Origin: Candidatus Izemoplasma sp.
Lineage (GTDB): Bacteria; Bacillota_I; Bacilli_A; Izemoplasmatales; Izemoplasmataceae
DNA length: 64,000 bases
Direction of reading: 5' to 3'
Assembly: GCA_021736205.1 (NCBI GenBank)
Contig: JAIPGF010000007.1
Span: 1 to 64,000, forward strand
Both the position numbers and the translations under genes were made by a program. The notes under the pieces were generated by a model. That model was not told the origin of the DNA, did no database searches, and saw nothing but the letters and a program-made list of their open reading frames with translations. Shown here piece after piece: positions 47,032-56,554 of this stretch. The stretch's first letter is position 1, and each line of letters starts with the position of its first letter.

Positions 47032-47604
47032 TTATTCATCATATTTATCTTCGTAGTTATCCATGTACTCGTTGTACTTTTCTTCATCAAACTCATCATA
47101 ATCATCAAAAATTTCTTCCTCATATTCTTCTTCAGCATCTTCATACTTATCTGAAACAACATCGACCTGTGGTTCAACTTTTTCTTTTTCATCGACGATT
47201 GTTGGTTGTTTGACTTCTTCTTGAGGTTTAAGAAGGGGTTCTTCTTTTTTATCTTTTGGTTCTGCTTTAGGAATAGGTTTAGGTTTTGCTTTTTTGACTT
47301 TCTTCGCTGCTTTAGGTTCACCTTTTTTAGGAACTTTTACCTCATTATATTCTTCATAATGAGATCCATCTTTATCCCAAAGTTCAATTTTTTGATTTTC
47401 TTTTAAATCCCACTCATTGTCGCCTGCATATAAAAACTTCGCAGAAGTTGTTAAATTAGTGTAAAAAGTTGTCATTAGTTCCTCTGAAGAATCAATATCA
47501 AGTGTTTTAATGATTTTATCAAACAAATCATAGATATCCATCGGTTCTTTTTTATCACGTAGTATTTGTTCTGCATAATCTAATAATGATATTTTTCTTT
47601 CCAA
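47032..47604 (-). CDS. rpoE: RNA polymerase delta subunit
   Basis: A 190-residue Gram-positive-specific subunit that displaces nucleic acids from RNA polymerase and speeds recycling. The folded N-terminal HARE-HTH domain is residues 1-80 (SLLDYAEQILRDKKEPMDIY, then WDLKENQKIELWDKD). Residues about 90-130 are a lysine/proline-rich stretch, and about 150-190 are almost all Asp, Glu and Tyr. Bacillus delta has a shorter basic patch before the acidic tail. The start is TTG at 47604, with a very strong AAGGAGG. DUF1934, rpoE and pyrG are adjacent as in Bacillus, except argS is missing. Confidence 0.93.
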   Translation of the reverse strand: MERKISLLDYAEQILRDKKEPMDIYDLFDKIIKTLDIDSSEELMTTFYTNLTTSAKFLYAGDNEWDLKENQKIELWDKDGSHYEEYNEVKVPKKGEPKAAKKVKKAKPKPIPKAEPKDKKEEPLLKPQEEVKQPTIVDEKEKVEPQVDVVSDKYEDAEEEYEEEIFDDYDEFDEEKYNEYMDNYEDKYDE

Positions 47605-47620
47605 GTTTATGCCTCCTTAA

Positions 47621-47980
47621 TTATTGGAAATTAATAACCAGTGTTGCTGTGTTAATAATTTCTTGACTGTGTATTACATCAAATATAAGCTTTAAATAGT
47701 TATCTTTGGTAATTAAATCTTTTGTCTTAATAGATAACTTTAAGTGTATGTTACTATGGGTATATGATCCCTTTGTTATTGTATTTTTTTTAAATAAATA
47801 CTTCATTGTAATATCACCTTTTTTAAAATATGTGATATATTTTTCATGAAATACAATAAGATGGTGATTCTTTCCTTGATCATAAAAGGTAAGTCTCTTG
47901 TGCTTTAGTTCACCTTTCGTCTTGAATTGTTGTGTGGTTTCTTTAGTTGTCATTTTATAATGAACATTACATGATTTCAT
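47621..47980 (-). CDS. DUF1934 (YwiB-like) beta-barrel protein
   Basis: A 119-residue protein of the DUF1934/YwiB family, a calycin-like small beta-barrel of unknown function. The alternating strand pattern (HKRLTFYDQG, HLIVFHEKYITYFKKGDITM, THSNIHLKLSIKTKDL) fits. Position supports the call, since in Bacillus ywiB lies upstream of argS-rpoE. The ATG at 47980 has GGTGATTGG upstream. It is followed after 16 bp by rpoE. Confidence 0.75.
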   Translation of the reverse strand: MKSCNVHYKMTTKETTQQFKTKGELKHKRLTFYDQGKNHHLIVFHEKYITYFKKGDITMKYLFKKNTITKGSYTHSNIHLKLSIKTKDLITKDNYLKLIFDVIHSQEIINTATLVINFQ

Positions 47981-48074
47981 CCAATCACCAAACTGTCGTT
48001 ATTATAACATACTTTAATTACGACTTAAATAATTAACGCTTTATAATTATATATTACATCTAATTTTGTTGCAA

Positions 48075-48102
48075 GAAAAAAGTAAAAGCGATTTGCTTTT
48101 AC
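48075..48102 (-). terminator. Terminator of the pst-phoU-phoR operon
   Basis: GTAAAAGC (48082-48089), loop GATTT, GCTTTTAC (48095-48102), overlapping the phoR stop codon. TTTTTTC follows on the minus strand. Confidence 0.85.
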
Positions 48103-49316
48103 TTCTTAATTGGTAATTTAATCGTAAATGTCGTTCCTTCATTTTCTTGTGATTTAACAGAAATAGATCCGCCATGACGTTTAACCACGTTTTTAGTAAT
48201 ACTAAGTCCTAATCCGCTTCCACCAGAGTCTCTACTTCGTGCTTTATCAATCCGATAAAATCTTTTAAATATTAAATCTAGTTCGTTTTTATCAATACCA
48301 ATACCCGTGTCTTCAAAAGACAGAACATACTCCTCATTAAGCGTTTTCCCAGTAATTTTAATGAAGCCATTATCTGTATAATTAATGGCGTTATTAATTA
48401 AATTGATAATCACTTGAAAAATTTTATCTTTATCTAATAATAATTTTTGTGAATTTACATTAACCTTTAAGATAAGGTTCTTTTCTGTAATCTTATTTTT
48501 AACCAATCCTATTGCTTCTTCAATCAACGGTTTTATATCAACTAACTTTGTTTTTAATTTGTAGTTAATACGATCCATTTTAGAGATTGTATTCAAGTCT
48601 GTAAGTAGTTGTTCCATTCTTTTAGCTTCCTTGTTTATCAACCCAGAAAATTCTAAACGATCTTTCTTGGCTAATTTTTCTCGAGATAGTATTTCTGAAA
48701 AGCCAATAATAGCTGATAAAGGAGTTCTTAATTCATGTGAAACATCGGCGGTAAAATTCTTTTGATATTTCTCCGCGTTTTTAATTAATGTGATATCATT
48801 TATTAATATAATAGAACCACTATACATATCATGCTCAAACAAAGGGTTAGCAATGAAATCAAGGTATTTATTGTTGTATTTAATTTGTTGTCGTTGTCTT
48901 TTTTCAGTCAAATATACTTTGTTTAAAAATTTGTATAATGTCTTATCTCCCTTTAAGTCCTCATAATTTTCATAGACTAAGTCTAATCCAAGTAATTTTT
49001 GTGATTCCTTATTGGCAAGTTGAATTACACCACTGTCATCTATTAGTAGGAAACCACTACTTAAAATACTCGATAAAGAAATAAATCTTTTGTATGTCTG
49101 TGCACGTTTATCTCTCGTTTCTTTTAAGCGGTTTTCTAAATTAGAAAGTGTTGTTTTTTTATCTCTTGAGAGCGTGTTTTCCATATCGTAAAATACAAGC
49201 GTTATAAAGGCGAGTAGTAATATGATAACAAAAATATTTGCCCACAAATTATCAAATAAAATAATAACTAAAATTGAAACTAAAAATGATAGAATAATTT
49301 GTGACATATTTTTCAT
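48099..49316 (-). CDS. phoR: Phosphate sensor histidine kinase PhoR
   Basis: A 405-residue membrane kinase. A short hydrophobic hairpin (residues about 5-42) has almost no extracytoplasmic loop. A PAS domain follows (SSGFLLIDDSGVIQLANKES), then HisKA with the phospho-histidine in ADVSHELRTPLSAIIGFSE and HATPase (LINNAINYT, SGGSGLGLSITKNVV). Lack of a periplasmic sensor fits phosphate sensing through the Pst transporter and PhoU. It is the last gene of the pst operon, while its partner phoP is in the preceding transcription unit. Confidence 0.92.
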   Translation of the reverse strand: MKNMSQIILSFLVSILVIILFDNLWANIFVIILLLAFITLVFYDMENTLSRDKKTTLSNLENRLKETRDKRAQTYKRFISLSSILSSGFLLIDDSGVIQLANKESQKLLGLDLVYENYEDLKGDKTLYKFLNKVYLTEKRQRQQIKYNNKYLDFIANPLFEHDMYSGSIILINDITLIKNAEKYQKNFTADVSHELRTPLSAIIGFSEILSREKLAKKDRLEFSGLINKEAKRMEQLLTDLNTISKMDRINYKLKTKLVDIKPLIEEAIGLVKNKITEKNLILKVNVNSQKLLLDKDKIFQVIINLINNAINYTDNGFIKITGKTLNEEYVLSFEDTGIGIDKNELDLIFKRFYRIDKARSRDSGGSGLGLSITKNVVKRHGGSISVKSQENEGTTFTIKLPIKK

Positions 49317-49345
49317 TGGGTCGCACCCCTCTCTAAAGTGTCTTA

Positions 49346-50005
49346 TCAGTCTAGTTCTACACGTTTCCCGTTAACAAGATATACAATATTTTCAGCAATG
49401 TTTGTAATGTGATCTCCTGCACGTTCTAGTTGTTTTAAAACAAGTATTGAACGCATAGCTTCTTCAGATTTCTCCTCATCATCTGATTTAGCGTTTTGAA
49501 TGAATAATTTTACAGTTTCTTTGTATTCTTTATCAATTTTTTCATCAAATTCACTAACGTTGATTGCTTTTTCCACATTTTCTTTTGAGAATGCTTCTAA
49601 AATATCTTCTAACATAACCAATACTTTTTTTGCTAATGAAATTGTAGAATCTAAGAAACGATCAACAAACGTTTTTGTTTTAACTAAGTATTTTGCAATG
49701 TTTACGGCGTAATCACCAATACGTTCTAAATCATTAGATATTTTCAAGGCAGAAATAATACGTCTTAAATCACTTGCGACAGGACATTGTTTAGCTATTA
49801 ACAAATATGCATCAACATTAATAGAAACTTCTAATTCATTGATGTATTTATCTTTTTCCATAATCTCATTAGCTAATTCATTATCTTTGTGCTCAATAGC
49901 TTTGATAATATTTTGAAAACTTGAAAAAACTTCGAATCCCATTTTTACAACTTTTGCGTTTAAATCATCTAACTCATCCATAAAATGTTTTCGATTAGGT
50001 GTCAT
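49346..50005 (-). CDS. phoU: Phosphate signalling protein PhoU
   Basis: A 219-residue protein of two PhoU three-helix bundles that links PstB to PhoR and restrains the Pho response when phosphate is ample. Each repeat has a metal-binding-like E/DxxxD motif (LERIGDYAVNIAKYL and LERAGDHITNIAENIVYL). It lies between pstB (10 bp) and phoR (29 bp) and has an AGGAGG ribosome site. Two further PhoU-like repeats are fused to the NptA transporter at 54772. Confidence 0.95.
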   Translation of the reverse strand: MTPNRKHFMDELDDLNAKVVKMGFEVFSSFQNIIKAIEHKDNELANEIMEKDKYINELEVSINVDAYLLIAKQCPVASDLRRIISALKISNDLERIGDYAVNIAKYLVKTKTFVDRFLDSTISLAKKVLVMLEDILEAFSKENVEKAINVSEFDEKIDKEYKETVKLFIQNAKSDDEEKSEEAMRSILVLKQLERAGDHITNIAENIVYLVNGKRVELD

Positions 50006-50015
50006 TTGTTACCTC

Positions 50016-50771
50016 CTATCCAAATCTACCAGTTATGTAATCTTCGGTTTTTTGATTACTTGGTTGTGTAAATATTTTATCAGTTTCATCAACCTCAATC
50101 AACTCTCCCATTAAGAAGAATGCAGTTTTATCACTAATTCTTGCCGCTTGTTGCATAGAGTGTGTTACAATAACAATCGTATAATTCTCTTTTAAGTCAT
50201 TAATTAACTCTTCAATCTTTAGTGTTGCGATTGGATCAAGTGCACTTGTTGGTTCATCCATCAAGATTACTTCAGGTTCCATAGCTATCGCTCTTGCGAT
50301 ACAAAGGCGTTGCTGTTGACCCCCTGATAATCCCATGGCACTATCATTCATTCGGTCCTTAACTTCATCATAAAGTGCTGCTTTTTTTAATGAGTTCTCA
50401 ACAATTTTATCCAATTTGTCTTTATTTTTGTTCCCTGCACATCTCGGACCATAAGCAACATTATCATAAATACTCATTGGAAACGGGTTAGGACTTTGAA
50501 AAACCATCCCAACGTCGGTTCTCAGCCCAATAACATCGTAGTTATCATCATAAATATCTTCTTTATGATATTGGATGTTTCCTTCAATTTTACAACTTGG
50601 AATTAAATCATTCATCCGATTTAAACATCTTATAAATGTTGATTTACCACAACCTGATGGTCCAATTAAGGCTGTTACTTTATTTTTCTCAACATCTAAA
50701 TCTATATTCTTCAATGCTTGAAAATCATCATAAAATAAATCTAGGTTTTTAATATTAAATACGTTATTCAT
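50016..50771 (-). CDS. pstB: Phosphate ABC transporter ATPase PstB
   Basis: A 251-residue ABC ATPase powering high-affinity phosphate import. Walker A is GPSGCGKST, the Q-loop [15 protein letters not shown], the signature [14 protein letters not shown], and Walker [14 protein letters not shown]. Several start codons are stacked (GTG, ATG, ATG). I chose the ATG at 50771, best spaced from AGAGGTG. It follows pstA by 11 bp. Confidence 0.97.
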   Translation of the reverse strand: MNNVFNIKNLDLFYDDFQALKNIDLDVEKNKVTALIGPSGCGKSTFIRCLNRMNDLIPSCKIEGNIQYHKEDIYDDNYDVIGLRTDVGMVFQSPNPFPMSIYDNVAYGPRCAGNKNKDKLDKIVENSLKKAALYDEVKDRMNDSAMGLSGGQQQRLCIARAIAMEPEVILMDEPTSALDPIATLKIEELINDLKENYTIVIVTHSMQQAARISDKTAFFLMGELIEVDETDKIFTQPSNQKTEDYITGRFG

Positions 50772-50782
50772 CATCACACCTC

Positions 50783-51994
50783 TTAATCAAATTTCTTTGT
50801 GAATTTTTTTGAGACTAATTTCACTAATAAGTTTAACGCTAGAACGATAATTAAAATAATAACTGCAATTGTACTAGCAAGTTCAATATTCGCAGGTTCA
50901 TCAGTCATTAAAGACCAAATATGGACAGCTAACGACGTTGATTTACCAAAGATTGAAATGTCATCTTTAATAGCCGTTCCTATTGCAAAGATAAGTGCAG
51001 CTGATTCTCCTATGACCCTTCCAATTGCTAGTAATGTTGCTGTTAAGATACCTGGAATCGCTGAAGGCAATACGACTTTAAATGTCGTTTGTGTTTCATT
51101 TGCTCCTAGTGCAAGTGATGCTTGCCTAAACGCATCAGGAACAACTTTTAATGATTCTTCAGTTGAGCGAATAATAACCGGTAGTAAAATAACTGCAAGT
51201 GTCATCGCTCCAGATATAATATTTCCACTATCTGCTGGTGTATATTTCACCGTTAATGGCACAAATACAGCAAGTCCCATCAATCCAAAGATAATACTTG
51301 GTACTCCCGTTAACACCTCAATCATACTTCTTAAAATATTCGTAAACCTATTTATTGGTGCAAATTCATTTAAATAGATAGCGGTAAATACACCAATGGG
51401 TAGTGCCAGTAACATGGTTAATCCAATTAAGTATAAAGTCGTTATGATTGATCCTCTAATTCCGCCACCTTTTGTATAAAAAACCATTTCTCTGAAAGTA
51501 TCTTCCTCATCTAGTTCATCTAACATATTTTTGGCGCCATAAATACTTAATGCTGATCCTTTATCATTAAACTTTATCGTCCCAAGAATATCTCCTTCTT
51601 CCAATTGAATTGGCTTTTCATCTTCACTGTTCTTATCATACATAAGGTTTTTTAAAGGTGAGTCTTCACTAACATATTCAACTGTAATGACTAATTTACC
51701 TTCTCTATCTTCAGAGTCCGCAAGTGCGATACCCCATTTTTCAGAATAGTAAGTATCCTCGCCTAAATTATCTGGTCGAGGTGCTGTACTAAATTGATCA
51801 ACCTCTTGTATGCCACTGTTATAAAATTTCGCATGATAATCAGTTGTGATAAGTCCAAAATTTAACAATCCAGACCCATTTGTAAAGACATAAATAAATA
51901 TCATCGATAATACAATAACAGCGACACTTGCTGCTGCGTAGGTAATCCCTTGATAGATTAAGTCTATACGTTTACGTTTATTTGACATCGACAT
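50783..51994 (-). CDS. pstA: Phosphate ABC transporter permease PstA with large extracytoplasmic insertion
   Basis: A 403-residue permease. The permease core (residues about 180-400) is normal, with [34 protein letters not shown] (EAA loop) and [16 protein letters not shown]. Between the first transmembrane helix (about 17-37) and the core lies an extra region of about 125 residues (50-175), acidic and probably beta-rich ([34 protein letters not shown]). Typical PstA is about 280-300 residues. The insertion would face outward, near PstS. The start overlaps pstC by 17 bp. Confidence 0.93.
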   Translation of the reverse strand: MSMSNKRKRIDLIYQGITYAAASVAVIVLSMIFIYVFTNGSGLLNFGLITTDYHAKFYNSGIQEVDQFSTAPRPDNLGEDTYYSEKWGIALADSEDREGKLVITVEYVSEDSPLKNLMYDKNSEDEKPIQLEEGDILGTIKFNDKGSALSIYGAKNMLDELDEEDTFREMVFYTKGGGIRGSIITTLYLIGLTMLLALPIGVFTAIYLNEFAPINRFTNILRSMIEVLTGVPSIIFGLMGLAVFVPLTVKYTPADSGNIISGAMTLAVILLPVIIRSTEESLKVVPDAFRQASLALGANETQTTFKVVLPSAIPGILTATLLAIGRVIGESAALIFAIGTAIKDDISIFGKSTSLAVHIWSLMTDEPANIELASTIAVIILIIVLALNLLVKLVSKKFTKKFD

Positions 51995-52952
51995 TACCTA
52001 CTTTCTTCTTAATGAAATTAAGTGTTAAGTTAGAAAATAAAATAACGACCATTAAAACGAGCCCGACACTAAAGCGAATATCATAGTCTATCCCGATAGT
52101 TTCTTTTAATCCTTGTAACATCGTACTTGTTAAGGTACTTGTTATTTCAAAGAATGCTAAACTCGGCCCACTTCTGGCATTTCCCGCTACTAGACTAACT
52201 GCTGTAGCTTCTCCTAAAGCACGGCCTAGACCTAAGATAGCAGCACTGAATATCCCTGATTTCGCGCTTGATAAAACAACCTTGAAATTTGTTTGAGTAC
52301 GTGTAGCTCCTAGCGCCAATGATCCATGTTCTATATCCTTATTAACACTTCTTATTGCTACTTCACTTAAGGCAGTAATGGTTGGTAAAATCATGAGTGC
52401 TAAAACTAAGATTACCGCCAAGACACTATTTCCACCTTTTGATTGAACACCAAATATTTTTGCCAAGTTATAAACCAATGTTAGTATGAGTCCACTTCCA
52501 AACAATCCATAGACGATTGAAGGAACTGCAGCTAATAATTCTACAACAGTACGTAAGAATTCAGCAATTTTCTTCGGCGCAATCTTGGCAATAAAAAGAG
52601 CTGTCAAAACTCCTATTGGCATTGATATAAGAAGGGCAAAGAAGGAAATATACAATGTGTTTATTATGATAAACCCTACACCGTACAAATTGCTTTTAAA
52701 TGCTGTTCCTTTGAGCCAATCAAGTCCTGTTAAAAATTTCCATAAATTAACACGACCAATTCCGTCGTTATCCGTTACAAACGGGATAACGCCTTTTTGC
52801 GCAATAAATATAATAATTATTACAATAAATGATGCGCTAAGAATAGTACTTAGTAAGAAAAATGTTCTAACCAAGAAATCAATGACTTCTTTTTTACTGT
52901 TAAAATTAAATTTCTTTTTAAACCGCGTTATCTGTTTTTTAATCTCTGTCAT
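51978..52952 (-). CDS. pstC: Phosphate ABC transporter permease PstC
   Basis: A 324-residue inner-membrane permease pairing with PstA. Six transmembrane helices are visible, with the EAA loop HGSLALGATRTQTNFKVVLS, and GRALGEATAVSLVAGNA near the end. A short loop after the first helix (VTDNDGIGRVNLWKFLTGLDWL) is outward. I chose ATG 52952, preceded by AGGAGTGAT. A small hairpin in the gap after pstS may reduce its transcription relative to pstS. Confidence 0.96.
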   Translation of the reverse strand: MTEIKKQITRFKKKFNFNSKKEVIDFLVRTFFLLSTILSASFIVIIIIFIAQKGVIPFVTDNDGIGRVNLWKFLTGLDWLKGTAFKSNLYGVGFIIINTLYISFFALLISMPIGVLTALFIAKIAPKKIAEFLRTVVELLAAVPSIVYGLFGSGLILTLVYNLAKIFGVQSKGGNSVLAVILVLALMILPTITALSEVAIRSVNKDIEHGSLALGATRTQTNFKVVLSSAKSGIFSAAILGLGRALGEATAVSLVAGNARSGPSLAFFEITSTLTSTMLQGLKETIGIDYDIRFSVGLVLMVVILFSNLTLNFIKKKVGNVDVK

Positions 52953-52971
52953 CAAATCACTCCTATGTACG

Positions 52972-53001
52972 CATAAAAAGTCCTTTAATAGGACCTTTTA
53001 T
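52972..53001 (-). terminator. Weak hairpin between pstS and pstC (attenuator)
   Basis: AAAAGTCCT and AGGACCTTTT form a stem of about nine pairs with one bulge and a five-base loop. Five T follow on the minus strand. It is placed to let excess pstS mRNA accumulate over the downstream pst genes. Confidence 0.65.
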
Positions 53002-53046
53002 TTTAGAGAAATTATTTTCTTATTATATGATTAGAAATACTAGAAA

Positions 53047-53976
53047 TTAATCTAATAGTTCATCCCATGTTGTAATTTCACCCGAATAGATTTTTACGAG
53101 TTCTTCAGCTGTAACACCATTTAGCGGATTGCTTTTGTGAACGATAGCAACGATTGCATCATTCGCAAGTTGTCCTTGTGTTCCTTCAGCACCTGCTTCT
53201 GAATCTTTAAATGGGCGCGAAGCAAATCCAATATGTTTGTAGTTGTCCCCATCTTTTTCTTCACCTTGTGTACGTTTGAATCCATCACTTGAACCTGTAT
53301 GGTCATGTTCTGGTACAAAGTTTCCACACTTTGGTGCAAAACTTTCAGTTAATGCTTTTGCAATTTTTTCAATAGAATCTGATCCACCAAATTTAATTGT
53401 TACACCAGAATTATCTTGTTCACAAACTGGATAATCAGCTTTGATTTCATCCCAAGTTTGTGTACTTTCTAGCGGAATAGCTCCTTGATTTGTAATAATA
53501 TCTGAACCATCTAGCGTTTTCATGAATGCAACAAATGCCAATGTAATATTTTTTTCAGTATCAGATGCATAATCATCTAATGCTCTTGTAACATAATTAA
53601 ATGGACGTTTCAATTCATACTCATTTGCCATTGTATTAGCGATAGTTGGTTCAACACCATTAAATGCTAATCCTTTAACGTCATCTGTTAGAGTGGCCAT
53701 TGAAATATATCCAATTCCGAATTCATCGGTTTGCATTGTTGAAAAGATTCCTGTGTTATCTTTAATAACGAATCCATCAACTAATACGCCATCGTCTTCT
53801 TTTGCTTCATCAAATCCGATACCACCCATAAATCCTGCACGTGTACCACTTGTTGTATCACGTGTGTAAACAGAAATAGAACTTGAAGTGTCCCACTCTT
53901 CTTCTGTTGTGTCACCACATGCAGAAAGTCCAAACACAAACGTGATTGAAAGTATTACTAGAAATAATTTTTTCAT
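53047..53976 (-). CDS. pstS: Phosphate-binding lipoprotein PstS
   Basis: A 309-residue extracytoplasmic binding protein. The lipoprotein signal ends GLSAC, with C20 lipidated. Phosphate-binding segments TRDTTSGTRAGF, GIGYISMATL and IKFGGSDSIEKIAKALTESF fit the PBP-like II fold, here with the typical order of its lobes. It has a strong AAGGAGG and is the first gene after the Pho box. Tandem SGT and GSDS motifs suggest the usual serine-rich phosphate pocket. Confidence 0.93.
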   Translation of the reverse strand: MKKLFLVILSITFVFGLSACGDTTEEEWDTSSSISVYTRDTTSGTRAGFMGGIGFDEAKEDDGVLVDGFVIKDNTGIFSTMQTDEFGIGYISMATLTDDVKGLAFNGVEPTIANTMANEYELKRPFNYVTRALDDYASDTEKNITLAFVAFMKTLDGSDIITNQGAIPLESTQTWDEIKADYPVCEQDNSGVTIKFGGSDSIEKIAKALTESFAPKCGNFVPEHDHTGSSDGFKRTQGEEKDGDNYKHIGFASRPFKDSEAGAEGTQGQLANDAIVAIVHKSNPLNGVTAEELVKIYSGEITTWDELLD

Positions 53977-54006
53977 TTTTTTCCTCCTTTTTTAACTTAC
54001 ACAAGT

Positions 54007-54060
54007 ATTATATCTAGTCAATATTAAATGAAAATTGTTGTTGTGTTAAGATTCTGTTAA
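54007..54060 (-). promoter_or_regulatory. Pho box and promoter of the pst operon
   Basis: On the minus strand two TTAACA repeats (54060-54055 and 54049-54044) are separated by 5 bp, an 11-bp pitch identical to PhoP boxes of Bacillus. A perfect TATAAT follows at 54012-54007, with no good -35, as expected for an activated promoter. Confidence 0.8.
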
Positions 54061-54061
54061 G

Positions 54062-54089
54062 AAAAAAAGACAGAAACTAATCTGTCTTT
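54062..54089 (-). terminator. Terminator overlapping the phoP stop
   Basis: AAAGACAGA (54066-54074) pairs with TCTGTCTTT (54081-54089). The phoP TAG (54079-54077) lies in the loop, and seven T follow on the minus strand. It isolates phoP from the pst promoter immediately downstream. Confidence 0.88.
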
Positions 54090-54751
54090 ACAATTTTATA
54101 ACCAATACCTCTAACTGTTTTTAACCACGTGCTGTCCTTGTCTAGTTTTTCGCGTAATTTAAATATATGAACATCCACAATTCGACTATCACCATCGTAG
54201 CTAAAGCCCCATAAATTTGTTAATAGCTGATCTCTAGAAAGAGCAATCCCTCTATTTTTTACTAAGTATAATAACAATTCGAATTCTTTTAACGTTAATT
54301 CAATTTTTTCATTGTTTTTAAAAACTTCATAACTACTAGGTTTTATGATTAATCCTTGATAACTAATTTTATCCTCTTTTTTAAAGGTTTGAGTACGTCT
54401 TAATCCTGCTTTAATCCTCGCAGTTAATTCTCTCGGACTGAATGGTTTAGTCATATAATCATCAGCACCAGCCTCAAATCCTTTAATGATATCATACTCA
54501 TCACTCAACGCTGTCAACATGATGATATATGACTCGACATCTCTATTTCTAAGTTTTTTACAAATATCAAGTCCATTCATACTCGGTAGCATTAAATCAA
54601 GCAAAATAACGTCATAATGGTCAGATTTGGCCTTGTTATATCCGTCTTTACCATCACTTGATAACTCAACTGTGTAGTCTAGTTGTTTTAAATCATATTC
54701 AATCATACGCTGGATTGATGCTTCATCTTCAATAATTAAAATATTAGCCAT
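54077..54751 (-). CDS. phoP: Phosphate response regulator PhoP/PhoB
   Basis: A 224-residue OmpR-family regulator. The receiver domain has IIEDEAS, the phospho-acceptor Asp in VILLDLMLPS and the lysine of DDYMTKPFSPREL. The winged helix (about 125-222) ends RIVDVHIFKLREKL and VRGIGYKI. It is assigned to phosphate because it lies between the nptA transporter (20 bp) and a Pho box, with phoR at the end of the pst operon. GAGGTGG precedes the ATG. Confidence 0.92.
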   Translation of the reverse strand: MANILIIEDEASIQRMIEYDLKQLDYTVELSSDGKDGYNKAKSDHYDVILLDLMLPSMNGLDICKKLRNRDVESYIIMLTALSDEYDIIKGFEAGADDYMTKPFSPRELTARIKAGLRRTQTFKKEDKISYQGLIIKPSSYEVFKNNEKIELTLKEFELLLYLVKNRGIALSRDQLLTNLWGFSYDGDSRIVDVHIFKLREKLDKDSTWLKTVRGIGYKIVKTD

Positions 54752-54771
54752 GATTCCACCTCACTAAAAAA

Positions 54772-56469
54772 TTACTTTACCGGATTATATTCAAAATTAA
54801 TTTCTTCGTTATAATAGTTTTCTTGAATTATATTCACCGCAATATTATTACAGTGATCTCCAATACGTTCAATATTAGATAAAATATCTACATATAAACT
54901 GTCTTCATTTTGAGGTATTTCTTTATTGTTAAGTCGCATAATATGTCGTTTACGGTTTTTAATAACTAATTTATCGATAACACTCTCAAACTCTTTTACA
55001 AGATTAGCTTTTTCTTTATCATCACTTTCAAAAGCTTCTAAAGTAAGTGTCATTGTATCGCTTAAAACACTATATAATTTATCAAGTTCAGTATGTTCAT
55101 CAACATGAGCAACAACTTTTTTCTCATAGCGATCTTCAAAGAATTGAACAAGATTCGTACAATGATCGCCAATACGTTCAAAATCTCTAATTGTATCAAC
55201 ATACTCTGCTTGTAAAGAAGATGCTTTAGAGTCTAAATCATGTGTTGCGATACGTACAAGATAATCGTGTGCTTTTTTATCAATTGTATCTAACATTTCT
55301 TCATATTGCATTGCTTCTTCTATAAATTTCGGCGTATTTGTGAATGAAAACTTAATCGTTGTTTCTAACATCTTCTGCGCAACTTTACCCATATTGTTTA
55401 CAACAATCTTAGCACTTTCTAATGCTAATATCGGTGATTCTAAAACCAAATCTTCTTGCAATGTATCGACATTAACACTAATTAAACCTTCGTCACCTCT
55501 TATGAGCTTTGTAACTAGCCAAACTAGTTGGTTAATCAACCAAAAGAAGATAAATGTGTTTAAAAGATTAAAACCCATGTGAGCAAAACTGATGGTCATT
55601 TCTGGATTACTGCTGTTCAATACCACGACTTCTAGATAGGCGATGAATCTGTGGTATGGCACAATGAAAATAAAAATGACAATGCTTCCTAAAACATTGA
55701 ATAACACATGAACTAGTGCCGTTCTTTTTGCAGCAATACTACCTCCGATTGAAGCGAGCACAGCAGTAATTGTAGTTCCTATGTTATTTCCAAATACAAT
55801 TGCAATTGCCCCAATAAGTGGAATTGATCCAGTGGCATATAAGCCTTGTAAAATACCGATTGTCGCACTACTTGATTGAATAACAGCAGTCGTTACTGCT
55901 CCAACTAATAATCCTAATACAGGAATGTCAGCAACAGCTTCTAATGCGGCTTTAAATTCTGGTAATAAGGCAAGTTGGGATAAACTACCACCCATAACTT
56001 TTAACCCATAAAACAACATACCAAACCCAAGTAAAACACGGCCAAAATCTCTAAATTTTCTTCTCTTCATAAAGAAAATTAAAAATGATCCGACAGCCAT
56101 TATAGGCAATGCATACGCTTTTATTTTCAGTCCTAATAAAAAGGAAGTAATTGTTGTTCCTATGTTCGCACCAAGAATAATACCGATTGCTTGTGGTAAA
56201 GTCATTAACCCGGCACGAACGAGTCCGATAGTTAAAGCTGTTGTACCAGACGATGATTGAATAAGCCCGGTTATAATAATCCCTACTAAGATACCCTTAA
56301 TTGGTGTATTGGTAGATTTCTCAATGATTAACTTAAGTTTATTTCCGGCTAAAGCCTTTAACGACTCTCCCATCAAGTTAATTCCATAAAGAAAAATACC
56401 AAGTCCTCCTATTACAGCAAAAATAGTTTCTTGCCAATTAATAGTGACTTCTGTTGCTAACAAAACCAT
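54772..56469 (-). CDS. nptA: Na+/phosphate cotransporter with C-terminal PhoU-like domain
   Basis: A 565-residue membrane protein of the NptA/YjbB (Na/Pi-II) family. Two inverted repeats contain the QSSS signatures: GLIQSSSGTTALTIGLV near residue 67 and AVIQSSSATIGILQGLYA near 197, each followed by GANIGTT or GNNIGTT. Residues about 350-560 are two PhoU-type helical repeats (FERIGDHCTNLVQFF, IERIGDHCNNIAVNI). Such proteins often export phosphate, and the fused PhoU domain suggests regulated flux. First gene of nptA-phoP, with AGGAGG upstream. Confidence 0.93.
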   Translation of the reverse strand: MVLLATEVTINWQETIFAVIGGLGIFLYGINLMGESLKALAGNKLKLIIEKSTNTPIKGILVGIIITGLIQSSSGTTALTIGLVRAGLMTLPQAIGIILGANIGTTITSFLLGLKIKAYALPIMAVGSFLIFFMKRRKFRDFGRVLLGFGMLFYGLKVMGGSLSQLALLPEFKAALEAVADIPVLGLLVGAVTTAVIQSSSATIGILQGLYATGSIPLIGAIAIVFGNNIGTTITAVLASIGGSIAAKRTALVHVLFNVLGSIVIFIFIVPYHRFIAYLEVVVLNSSNPEMTISFAHMGFNLLNTFIFFWLINQLVWLVTKLIRGDEGLISVNVDTLQEDLVLESPILALESAKIVVNNMGKVAQKMLETTIKFSFTNTPKFIEEAMQYEEMLDTIDKKAHDYLVRIATHDLDSKASSLQAEYVDTIRDFERIGDHCTNLVQFFEDRYEKKVVAHVDEHTELDKLYSVLSDTMTLTLEAFESDDKEKANLVKEFESVIDKLVIKNRKRHIMRLNNKEIPQNEDSLYVDILSNIERIGDHCNNIAVNIIQENYYNEEINFEYNPVK

Positions 56470-56554
56470 ATAATATTCCTCCTATTAATTTGTCCAAATT
56501 AAATATAGCATAAATTGAAGTAAAATGGAAACATAATTTATGGTAGTACAATCT

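Noticed and set aside
47013-47321. Open frame with Lys/Asn/Met-rich product in another frame of rpoE
   Set aside because: It is a shadow created by the repetitive GAA/GAT codons of the acidic tail of RNA polymerase delta.
53845-53870. Second parS-like site in pstS (around TATCACGTGTGTAAACA)
   Set aside because: It shares CACGTG but the flanks mismatch at several positions, unlike the lysS site.
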